From JAAFIP01 sp043718065 (GTDB lineage: Bacteria; Pseudomonadota; Gammaproteobacteria; Burkholderiales; Burkholderiaceae_C): a stretch of 64,000 nt of DNA. Positions 10,101 through 16,786 of the stretch are shown in pieces. The stretch spans positions 1 through 64,000 of the forward strand of contig JAYSWJ010000135.1 of NCBI GenBank assembly GCA_043718065.1, in the 5' to 3' direction. The notes below the pieces were generated by a model. The model was not told the origin of the DNA. It did no database searches and saw only the letters and a program-made list of their open reading frames with translations. The first letter of the stretch is position 1, and every line of letters starts with the position of its first letter. A program made the translations under genes and the position numbers.

Positions 10101-10152
10101 GCCTCTAAACCAAGTGAAACCTGCTCAACCAGCTATGCAATCAGTAGCAACT
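10101..10152 (-). repeat. Dispersed palindromic element, copy 1 (at the start of ligA)
   Basis: This is a reverse-orientation long-type copy: CCTCTAAACCAAGTGAAA, then CCTGCTCAACCAGCTATGCA. It covers the likely ligA start codon (ATG 10135). In the ligA frame it reads LNQVKPAQPAMQSVA, the same frame and near-identical peptide as the copies in asparaginase and the PaaH-like gene. Confidence 0.85.
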
Positions 10153-12201
10153 ATCACCCAGCAACGCGACAAACTGCACCAGCAGCTGCACTACCACGCG
10201 CACCGCTACTACGTGCTGGACGACCCGCAACTGCCCGATGTTGAATACGACAAACTATTTCAGCAACTGCAAAAGCTAGAAGCAGAGCATCCTGATTTAG
10301 TAACCCCAGATTCACCCACACAGCGCGTGATAGGCGCAGTGCTGGACGGCTTTACGTCAGTTAAGCACGCAGTGCCCATGCTGAGCATTAACACCGAAAC
10401 TGATACCCAGGCCAGCGGTGCGCAAAACTTTGACACGCGCGTGCGCAAAGCGCTAGGTTTGACCGACGCCGACCCGGCTGTGGAATATGCAGCCGAGCTA
10501 AAGTTTGACGGTCTGGCGATTAACCTGCGCTATGAAAACGGCACGCTGGTGCAAGCTGCCACGCGCGGTGATGGCGAGATGGGCGAGGACGTGACGAACA
10601 ACATCCGCACGATTGGGCAAATACCGCTGAAGCTGCCAAGCGGGTCGCCCCAGGTGCTAGAAGTACGCGGCGAGGTCTACATGCGCCGTGATGATTTTGA
10701 AAAGCTTAACGAGCGCCAGCGCGCCAAAATAGCCGCAGGCGAGAAAGGCGAAAAAACCTTTGTCAACCCACGCAACGCCGCCGCCGGTGCCGTACGCCAG
10801 CTAGACAGCAAAATTGCAACGCAACGACCCCTGAGCTTTTTTGCCTATGGTGTGGGGCAGGTGGTCACTGCCGACGGCACGCTGCCGTGGACTACCCATT
10901 TTGACCTGCTACAGACCCTAAAATTATGGAGTTTTCCGGTAGCAACCCAGGTAATTACTGCTCAAGCAGCTACGCAATTAATAGCGTATCACCAGCGTAT
11001 TGCAGCAGAACGGGGCAATTTGCCCTACGACATTGACGGTGTGGTCTACAAAGTTAACAGCCTGGCGCTGCAACAGCAGCTGGGCTTTGTCAGCCGCGAG
11101 CCGCGCTGGGCCGTGGCGCACAAATACCCTGCGCAAGAGCAGCTCACCACGGTACTGGCGATAGACGTGCAAGTAGGTCGCACTGGCAAGCTGACGCCCG
11201 TGGCCAAGCTAGCGCCTGTGTTCGTAGGCGGCGTTACCGTTACCAACGCTACGCTGCATAACGAAGACGAAGCTCGCCGCAAAGACGTGCGCGTAGGCGA
11301 CACGGTGATCGTGCGCAGGGCGGGCGACGTGATTCCTGAAGTCGTCAGTGTGTTGCAGGACAAACGTTTGCAAGACGCCGCAGTCTTTACCATGCCCCGC
11401 CAATGCCCCGTCTGCGGGTCAGCAGCTGTGCGCGAGGAGGGCGAGGCCGACTACCGTTGCACAGGCGGCCTGTTTTGCAGCGCGCAGCGCAAAGAGGCTA
11501 TTTTGCATTTTGCCCATCGTCGCGCAGTAGAGGTAGAGGGTCTGGGCGACAAACTGGTAGAGCAGCTGGTAGATGAAGGTGTCATCAAAACCTTGCCAGA
11601 TTTGTACAAGCTAGGCTTTACCGCGCTGGCCAGCTTGGACCGCATGGCCGACAAGTCAGCACACAACATCATGGCGGCGCTAGAAAAATCAAAGCACACC
11701 ACATTGCCCAGATTTTTATTCGGCCTGGGCATTCGCCACATCGGCGAGGCCACCGCCAAAGAGCTAGCTCGCCACTTTGGCAAGCTAGACACCATCATGG
11801 ACGCCAGCGTAGAGCAGCTGCTAGAAGTAGCCGACGTAGGCCCCATCGTGGCGCAAAGCCTGCGCACCTTCTTTGACCAGCCGCACAACCGCGAGGTGGT
11901 AGAACAACTGCGCGCCTGCGGCCTAACCTGGCCCGAAGGCGATGCCGCACCACAAACGCCCAAACCCCTGTCTGGCAAAACTTTCGTCATCACCGGCACC
12001 CTGCCTAAGCTAAGCCGCGACGAAGCTAAAGACATGCTAGAAGCCGCAGGTGCCAAAGTAGCTGGTAGTGTTAGCAAAAAGACCGACTATTTGCTGGCCG
12101 GTGCTGATGCTGGCAGCAAACTAGACAAAGCGCGTGAGCTAGGTGTGGCGGTGATTGATGAGGCGCAGATGCAAACGCTATTACATGGTTCGATTACTTA
12201 G
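10135..12201 (+). CDS. ligA: NAD+-dependent DNA ligase
   Basis: LigA seals nicks in replication and repair using NAD+. From ATG 10135 it has 688 residues, normal for the family. It opens with the helical NMN-binding region (HYHAHRYYVLDDPQLPDVEYD). It then shows the adenylated lysine in ELKFDG (Lys123), an OB fold, a four-Cys zinc finger (Cys424, 427, 442, 448), helix-hairpin-helix repeats and a C-terminal BRCT domain. The frame is open further upstream to a TTG at 10054, and a GTG lies at 10114. None has a good ribosome binding site, and homologues usually begin close to the ATG chosen here. Two copies of the dispersed element lie in this gene: one covers the start and one codes residues 270-284 (ATQVITAQAATQLIA). 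Confidence 0.96.
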   Translation: MQSVATITQQRDKLHQQLHYHAHRYYVLDDPQLPDVEYDKLFQQLQKLEAEHPDLVTPDSPTQRVIGAVLDGFTSVKHAVPMLSINTETDTQASGAQNFDTRVRKALGLTDADPAVEYAAELKFDGLAINLRYENGTLVQAATRGDGEMGEDVTNNIRTIGQIPLKLPSGSPQVLEVRGEVYMRRDDFEKLNERQRAKIAAGEKGEKTFVNPRNAAAGAVRQLDSKIATQRPLSFFAYGVGQVVTADGTLPWTTHFDLLQTLKLWSFPVATQVITAQAATQLIAYHQRIAAERGNLPYDIDGVVYKVNSLALQQQLGFVSREPRWAVAHKYPAQEQLTTVLAIDVQVGRTGKLTPVAKLAPVFVGGVTVTNATLHNEDEARRKDVRVGDTVIVRRAGDVIPEVVSVLQDKRLQDAAVFTMPRQCPVCGSAAVREEGEADYRCTGGLFCSAQRKEAILHFAHRRAVEVEGLGDKLVEQLVDEGVIKTLPDLYKLGFTALASLDRMADKSAHNIMAALEKSKHTTLPRFLFGLGIRHIGEATAKELARHFGKLDTIMDASVEQLLEVADVGPIVAQSLRTFFDQPHNREVVEQLRACGLTWPEGDAAPQTPKPLSGKTFVITGTLPKLSRDEAKDMLEAAGAKVAGSVSKKTDYLLAGADAGSKLDKARELGVAVIDEAQMQTLLHGSIT
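10941..10988 (-). repeat. Dispersed palindromic element, copy 2 (inside ligA)
   Basis: This reverse-orientation long-type copy reads AGCAACCCAGGTAATTACTG then CTCAAGCAGCTACGCAATTA. It is read in frame as ATQVITAQAATQLIA (LigA residues 270-284), in a variable stretch just before the conserved LPYDIDGVVYKV segment of the adenylation domain. Confidence 0.85.
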
Positions 12202-12230
12202 CTGGTTCTGTTTTACATAAAGGCAATTTT

Positions 12231-12251
12231 TTGATATCATATAGATATCAA
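12231..12251. promoter_or_regulatory. Palindromic operator of toxin-antitoxin pair
   Basis: TTGATATC, a 5-bp spacer (ATATA), then GATATCAA form a perfect inverted repeat 9 bp before the antitoxin ATG. A further TTGATAT half-site overlaps the start codon at 12256-12262. Type II antitoxins of the ribbon-helix-helix kind usually bind such sites and repress their own operon, so this is the likely operator. The palindrome also argues against the upstream TTG at 12231 as a start. Confidence 0.7.
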
Positions 12252-12260
12252 GGATTTGAT

Positions 12261-12536
12261 ATGACTACTGCCACCGCCCCCGACGCATTGCTAATGCGCT
12301 TTCAACCCACCGACACAGCCACCAAGGTATCTCGCGCCACTCTGTCGCGTTTGGCCAAGCAGTTGGGCTACGCCCGTGAGGCCGAGGTGTTGCACTATGC
12401 GGTACGCAAGCTGGCTGATGAGGTGCTGCCCCATTACGAGCCTGACGATGGCCCATTGACCGCTAAACAGCTAGCGGCTGTCCGAAAAGCGGCAGGCCCC
12501 GCCAAAGGTGGCAAAGTAAGCTCTAGTTTGTTTTAG
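12261..12536 (+). CDS. Putative antitoxin of PemK-type pair
   Basis: This protein of 91 residues starts at ATG 12261, six bases after AAGGA. The middle part (TKVSRATLSRLAKQLGYARE) looks like a short DNA-binding fold of the ribbon-helix-helix type, and the tail (GPAKGGKVSSSLF) is flexible, as in antitoxins that wrap around a toxin. The stop is 3 bp before the toxin start. The family is not firmly recognised; the role is inferred from size, operator and partner. Confidence 0.7.
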   Translation: MTTATAPDALLMRFQPTDTATKVSRATLSRLAKQLGYAREAEVLHYAVRKLADEVLPHYEPDDGPLTAKQLAAVRKAAGPAKGGKVSSSLF

Positions 12537-12539
12537 CAA

Positions 12540-12962
12540 ATGGGTGTTTCTAGCGAACTCTGGTGGCCCAAGCCTGCGGCAGGCGATATCGTATGGTGTT
12601 ACTTCCCCCATTTGCCCGCCACCGTGCCGGGTTCTAAGCCACGGCCCGCTTTGGTTGTGCGAGTGTTTGAAGACAGCAGTACGCGCTATCGGGTACTTTT
12701 GGCTTATGGTACTAGCCAAAAGATACGCACGCTACGTGCGGGAGAGTTTGCCATCGACGCTCAGGACCGCACAGCCTACCGTTTGTCTGGGTTGTCGTTT
12801 GACACCAAGTTCAATATGAAAGAAGTGGTGGAACTTGCCTACAACGCAACGTGGTTTAAGGTGCCGCCCCATGCGCCATGTGGGCAGTTACCCAGAATGG
12901 GCATGCTGCACCCCTCTTTAGTGCAACGCGCAGCGGCGGCGTGCAAAGCGGTGCACCCTTAA
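12540..12962 (+). CDS. PemK/MazF-like toxin
   Basis: The 140-residue protein starts with PKPAAGDIVWCYFP and continues with KPRPALVVRVFED. These are the first beta strands of the PemK/MazF fold, in which GDIVW and RPALVV line the RNA-binding groove. Members cleave mRNA at short sequences and arrest growth until the antitoxin is restored. It follows the antitoxin gene by 3 bp. The C-terminal half is longer than in MazF and ends with a His/Cys-containing stretch (PPHAPCGQLPRMGML). Confidence 0.78.
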   Translation: MGVSSELWWPKPAAGDIVWCYFPHLPATVPGSKPRPALVVRVFEDSSTRYRVLLAYGTSQKIRTLRAGEFAIDAQDRTAYRLSGLSFDTKFNMKEVVELAYNATWFKVPPHAPCGQLPRMGMLHPSLVQRAAAACKAVHP

Positions 12963-13063
12963 ATTTGTCCGCGCTTTACACGACTTTACCTCCTTGATAC
13001 AACAGCTAGTCTGCCATTTAACGTTCTAGCGCGTTAAACCTGTACGTCCTACAGGAGAACGCT

Positions 13064-13291
13064 ATGAAATCAACGTGTATTACTGCAAGTGTCGCCAAGC
13101 TGGGCGCTGTGGCGCTGCTGGCTGTAGGCCTGACTGCATGTGTCGTGGTGCCTGTAGGTCCGCGCTATGGTGTCGTGCAGCCTGGCCCTGTGGTAGTAGC
13201 ACCCGCGCCAGTGGTAGTAGCTCCGCCCGTGGTGGTGTACCCTGCGGTGCGCTACAGGTATGGTTATCCGTACAACCACCATTACCGCTAA
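13064..13291 (+). CDS. Small Val/Pro-rich lipoprotein
   Basis: This 75-residue protein has a signal peptide ending in the lipobox LTAC. The mature part is almost only Val, Pro, Ala and Gly, with a Tyr/His/Arg tail (RYRYGYPYNHHYR). A strong AGGAGA ribosome binding site lies 6 bases before the ATG at 13064. Similar short lipoproteins are common in Burkholderiales; no function is known to me. It lies alone between the toxin gene and def. Confidence 0.75.
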   Translation: MKSTCITASVAKLGAVALLAVGLTACVVVPVGPRYGVVQPGPVVVAPAPVVVAPPVVVYPAVRYRYGYPYNHHYR

Positions 13292-13401
13292 GCTGGGTTA
13301 AGGTAAGGTGTAAGGTAAACGCCCAGATTGGCATGGCTGTTTGCCAAATGATTTGGTAAAGTTGCGTAGCCAATAGCCTCTGTTGCCCTGACAATGACGA
13401 C

Positions 13402-14130
13402 ATGGCTACACAAACACTTCTCAAAATGGGCGACGCGCGCTTGCTGCGCGTGGCCCAGCCCGTCACCGTTTTTGATACTGACGCGCTGCATCTGCTGATC
13501 AGCGACATGCTTAATACCATGGCTGCGGCTAACGGTGCAGGGCTGGCAGCACCGCAGATAGGGGTGGACTTGCAGGTGGTGATTTTTGGCACCGGGCAGG
13601 CAAACCCGCGCTACCCGGATGCCCCCGTAGTGCCGCGCACGGTACTGATTAACCCTGTGATCACGCCGCTGGATGCGCAGGGCGCGCCGCTGGCGGGCGT
13701 GTCGTACAACCAGCTGCAAAGTACGCCGCTAGAGCGCCAGCATTTTGCAGCGGCTGAATCACCAAACGACGCGGCCCCAACTTTTTTACCGATTGCTCAG
13801 GCCGCGAATGGCCCCAACCCAAGCGCTCAAGGCGCTGCCACTTTCAGCGCAGACCACAGCGTGCTGGAAGAAGGCTGGGAAGGCTGCCTGTCGGTGCCGG
13901 GGTTTCGCGGCGCGGTGCAGCGTTTTAAACGCATCCGGTACCAAGGGTTTGACCAGTATGGTGATGCAATAGACCGGGTGGCAGATGGCTTTCATGCCCG
14001 GGTGGTGCAGCATGAATGCGACCATTTGCTGGGCGTGCTGTACCCCATGCGGGTAGGTAACTTTACGCGTTTTGGATTTACCGAAGTGCTGTTTCCAGAG
14101 CTGGCAGGCGTAGACGGTGATGACGACTGA
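13402..14130 (+). CDS. def: Peptide deformylase with large internal insertion
   Basis: The enzyme removes the formyl group from the N-terminal methionine of new proteins and uses Fe2+ or Zn2+. All three motifs are present: GAGLAAPQIG (45-54), EGCLSVPG with metal ligand Cys162, and QHECDH with His204, Glu205 and His208. At 242 residues it is well above the roughly 170 of the standard enzyme. The extra residues lie between motifs 1 and 2 (about residues 90-155), in a Ser/Ala/Gln/Pro-rich stretch with no visible domain. It is not next to fmt, the usual partner of the housekeeping def, so it may be a second copy. Confidence 0.92.
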   Translation: MATQTLLKMGDARLLRVAQPVTVFDTDALHLLISDMLNTMAAANGAGLAAPQIGVDLQVVIFGTGQANPRYPDAPVVPRTVLINPVITPLDAQGAPLAGVSYNQLQSTPLERQHFAAAESPNDAAPTFLPIAQAANGPNPSAQGAATFSADHSVLEEGWEGCLSVPGFRGAVQRFKRIRYQGFDQYGDAIDRVADGFHARVVQHECDHLLGVLYPMRVGNFTRFGFTEVLFPELAGVDGDDD

Positions 14131-14180
14131 ATACTATCAATTGCATAGCTGCTTGAGCAGGATTTACTTGGGTTACTGGC
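14131..14180 (+). repeat. Dispersed palindromic element, copy 3 (def-ppiC spacer)
   Basis: This forward long-type copy, with CATAGCTGCTTGAGCAGGAT then TTACTTGGGTTACTGGC, begins right at the def stop codon and ends before the terminator. Confidence 0.9.
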
Positions 14181-14193
14181 ACAAAATGCATTA

Positions 14194-14220
14194 AAAAAGC
14201 GGCTGAAAAGCCGCTTTTTA
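14194..14220. terminator. Bidirectional intrinsic terminator between def and ppiC
   Basis: AAAAAGCGGC, loop TGAAAA, GCCGCTTTTTA. A GC-rich stem is flanked by A and T runs on both sides, so it can stop transcription of both converging genes. Confidence 0.85.
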
Positions 14221-14258
14221 CGTTCTACGCGCCGCAGGTTGCCGCGCATGCAACAAAA

Positions 14259-15044
14259 TTACTCAATCTTGGCTTTATCGCGCATTTCTTTTTGAAAGGC
14301 TTGCAATTTTTGCTGACCTAGCTGCTGCGCAATTTGCGGTTTGACTTGGTCGACTGGGGGTAGCTGGGCCTGGCGTGTATCGTCTAAGCGAATGATGTGA
14401 TAGCCAAACTGGGTCTTCACGGGCGCGTCGGTTATTTTGCCCTTTTCTAGCTTGACCAAGGCTTGCGAAAACTCAGCCACGTAGCTGCTGGCGTTAGCCC
14501 AGTCTAGGTCGCCACCGTTAGCACCTGAGCCCGGGTCTTTAGAGTTTTTCTTGGCGATGTCAGCAAATTTCCCGCCTTTTTTAATGTCGGCTGTCAGCTT
14601 TTTAGCTAGGTCTTCGCTCTCTACCAAGATGTGGCTGGCACGGTATTCTTTGCCGCCGTTGGCTGCGGCAAATTTTTCGTATTCGGCCTTGATGTCGGAG
14701 TCAGTAACCGGGTTTTTCTTTTGGTAGTCGCTAAACAGCTCGCGGATCATGATGGCTTGGCGGGCCAGTTCCATCTGGGTTTTGTAACCATCGCTGCCAT
14801 CTATGCCGCGTTTTTGCGCTTCTTGCATAAAGATTTCTCGATTGATGACCTCGTCTTTGATTTGCGCGGTCATCTCGGGGGTGACGGGCTTGCCTTGGGC
14901 GGCAATTTGCTGGGTCAGGGCGTCTACGCGGGCGGTGGGCACGGGCTTGCCGTTGACAATGGCCACGTTTTGCGCCCAAGCGCTGCTGACGGCCAATACG
15001 GCCAATACGGCCAATGCTATGCTAGAGATGACTTGTTTTTTCAT
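14259..15044 (-). CDS. Periplasmic PpiC-type peptidyl-prolyl isomerase
   Basis: The 261-residue protein has a Sec signal peptide cleaved after AWA, an N-terminal helical SurA-like part and a parvulin domain (from about residue 135: EYRASHILVESEDLAKK, GGDLDWANASS, VKTQFGYHIIRLDD). It should help fold secreted proteins in the periplasm. A 9-bp tandem repeat (GGCCAATAC, plus-strand 14990-15015) codes the LAVLAVLAV core of the signal peptide. It lies downstream of yciB and bolA on the same strand, with a dispersed element (15068-15117) in the bolA-ppiC spacer. Confidence 0.92.
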   Translation of the reverse strand: MKKQVISSIALAVLAVLAVSSAWAQNVAIVNGKPVPTARVDALTQQIAAQGKPVTPEMTAQIKDEVINREIFMQEAQKRGIDGSDGYKTQMELARQAIMIRELFSDYQKKNPVTDSDIKAEYEKFAAANGGKEYRASHILVESEDLAKKLTADIKKGGKFADIAKKNSKDPGSGANGGDLDWANASSYVAEFSQALVKLEKGKITDAPVKTQFGYHIIRLDDTRQAQLPPVDQVKPQIAQQLGQQKLQAFQKEMRDKAKIE

Positions 15045-15067
15045 TGATTTCCTCGGTTAAATCTGGC

Positions 15068-15117
15068 TTTCAGGCCGTAAATACTGCTCAAGCAGCTATG
15101 CAATTCATAGTGGCTAC
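15068..15117 (-). repeat. Dispersed palindromic element, copy 4 (bolA-ppiC spacer)
   Basis: This reverse short-type copy, TTTCAGGCCGTAAATACTGC then TCAAGCAGCTATGCAATTCA, lies between the bolA stop and the ppiC start. In the short type the CTTGGGTTA arm is missing and GGCC joins the core directly. Confidence 0.88.
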
Positions 15118-15132
15118 TTGCGGCCATAATGT

Positions 15133-15492
15133 TTAGTGCGCATCGCTGCGAATTGGTTCCACCTCGATGGCCAGCGCATGCAGGCCCTGCGCTAAAAACG
15201 CTTGACACATATCATACACAAGCCGATGCTGCGCCACGCGGGTTTGGCCTGTAAAAAGTGGTGACGCAATGCGCACACGCAGGTGCGTGGCCACACCTGC
15301 ACCGTCGGGGTTGCCCGCATGGCCCGCGTGCGAGGCGGATTCGTCCCACACTTGCACTTGGGTTGTTTGCAGCGCGGCGCGCAGGTGCTGGGCCACTGTG
15401 TCCGCACTGGCTGGACCAGTGCCAAATAGGTTGGCGGGGCCAGTGCTTAATGGGCTGGCAGGGCTGGCGGCGGGTGAGTTACTGGTAGTCAT
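15133..15492 (-). CDS. BolA family protein
   Basis: The BolA fold begins at about residue 30 (TVAQHLRAALQTTQVQVWDE) and includes HLRVRIASPLFTGQTRVAQH and the family-typical HRLVYDMCQ segment. BolA proteins partner monothiol glutaredoxins in iron-sulphur handling, and some bind DNA. The first 30 residues are a low-complexity Ser/Pro/Gly extension not usual for the family. The start overlaps the yciB stop as TGATG (ATG at 15492); a GTG at 15495 is the alternative. Confidence 0.88.
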   Translation of the reverse strand: MTTSNSPAASPASPLSTGPANLFGTGPASADTVAQHLRAALQTTQVQVWDESASHAGHAGNPDGAGVATHLRVRIASPLFTGQTRVAQHRLVYDMCQAFLAQGLHALAIEVEPIRSDAH

Positions 15493-16037
15493 CACGGCTG
15501 CGCCTCGTCGTCATGAGGCTGAATATATTTGGCAATATACAAACCCTGCGCCACCAAAAACACGATAGGGAAAGCGTAGCCCCACAGCTTAAAGTTCACC
15601 CACTGCTCTGTGGTGTAAAAATAAGCGACATACGCGTTCAGCGCCCCCATACACAGGGCATACACCACCCAAGCGGCGGTGAGGTTGCGCCACACGCCGT
15701 CAGGCAAATTCAATTGCCCACCCAGCATCATTTTTAAAAAGTTCTTTTTAAACCACCACAGGCCAACGCCCAAAGTTGCCGCCATAAAGGTGTACAGCAC
15801 CGTAGGCTTTATTTTGATAAACCGCTCGTCTTGAAATGCCAGCGTCAGCGCACCAAAACCCAGCACCAAACCCAGCGTTACTTTGTGCATGGTTTGCAAC
15901 TTGCCATCCATTTTGTACAAAATGGCCATTTGCACCACGGTAGCCGCCATGATGACGCCGGTGGCCACGTAGATGTTGTAGAACTTGTACGCCCCAAAAA
16001 ACAGCAGGATGGGCAAAAAATCAAGAAGTTGTTTCAT
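15492..16037 (-). CDS. yciB: Inner membrane septation protein YciB (IspZ)
   Basis: From the ATG at 16037 (MKQLLDFLPILLFFGAYK) the protein has 181 residues and five or so membrane segments, matching YciB in length and sequence (family landmarks ATVVQMAILYKMDGK and WVNFKLWGYAFPIVF). YciB acts in cell envelope synthesis and division. The frame is open further upstream, but the extra residues are not family-like. It is translationally coupled to bolA. Confidence 0.93.
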   Translation of the reverse strand: MKQLLDFLPILLFFGAYKFYNIYVATGVIMAATVVQMAILYKMDGKLQTMHKVTLGLVLGFGALTLAFQDERFIKIKPTVLYTFMAATLGVGLWWFKKNFLKMMLGGQLNLPDGVWRNLTAAWVVYALCMGALNAYVAYFYTTEQWVNFKLWGYAFPIVFLVAQGLYIAKYIQPHDDEAQP

Positions 16038-16149
16038 GGGACTGATTATCGTAGATGACGCGGCAGGCTTTGTGCGGTGCAAAGTCCGGCGGGAGAATAG
16101 CTTGCGGTTAAATTGTTGCGCAGTTGTAGCGTAGTCTTACTAACGCGTT

Positions 16150-16560
16150 TTATTGGCCCGTAAAGCCCAAGGACGCAGAGTTCATGCAATAACGCAAGCC
16201 GGTAGGCGCTGGGCCGTCGTTAAACACATGGCCTAGGTGCGCGCCGCAGTCGGCGCAGTGCACCTCGGTACGCTTCATAAACAGCATGCCATCAGTTTTC
16301 TCGCCCACAGCCTCTGGGCTTAAGGGCTGAAAAAAGCTAGGCCAGCCGGTGCCGCTGTCAAACTTGGCGATCGACTCAAACAGCGGCTTGTTGCAGCAAA
16401 TGCAGGTGTAGGTGCCCGCAGCTTTATTGGCATCGTACTTACCAGTAAAAGCACGCTCAGTGGCTTCGTGGCGGGTCACGTCAAAGGCGAGTTTTTCAGC
16501 GCCCTTGGCGGTTAGTAGGTCACGCCATTCGGCGTCGGTTTTGGTAATTTTGTTAGTCAT
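16150..16560 (-). CDS. msrB: Peptide methionine-(R)-sulfoxide reductase
   Basis: MsrB repairs oxidised methionine (R form) in proteins. The 136-residue sequence has both zinc-binding Cys pairs (CICC and CADC), the DSGTGWPSFFQ block and the catalytic LRYCMNSASL. An ATG at 16560 starts a complete, normal-length enzyme. It lies on the same strand as selO, another oxidative-stress gene, but a 226-bp spacer with a large inverted repeat separates them. Confidence 0.96.
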   Translation of the reverse strand: MTNKITKTDAEWRDLLTAKGAEKLAFDVTRHEATERAFTGKYDANKAAGTYTCICCNKPLFESIAKFDSGTGWPSFFQPLSPEAVGEKTDGMLFMKRTEVHCADCGAHLGHVFNDGPAPTGLRYCMNSASLGFTGQ

Positions 16561-16600
16561 GGTGGGGTTTGATAATTAAAGGGTTTTAAGATTTGATACC

Positions 16601-16770
16601 GGACGCGAAGGGCGCGAAGGTTTCGCGAAAGACGCTAAAGGAAAACCAAAAAAATAAAAATAAAAAGGTTTAAAAAATATGTTCAGATTAAAAATAAAAG
16701 TCATGCTCAATTTGGTATTCATTTTTGTCTTCTTTCGCGTCCTTCGCGAAACCTTCGCGCACTTCGTGTC
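16601..16770. repeat. Large inverted repeat (CGCGAAGG family) between msrB and selO
   Basis: The left arm (16601-16641) and right arm (16730-16770) are complementary over about 41 bp with some five mismatches. Shared parts include GCGCGAAGGTTTCGCGAA. The 85-bp centre is very AT-rich. A third copy of the arm lies at 36436. The layout is that of a non-autonomous inverted-repeat element; no coding capacity is seen. Confidence 0.8.
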
Positions 16771-16786
16771 CAAAATCCCCCTCAAC

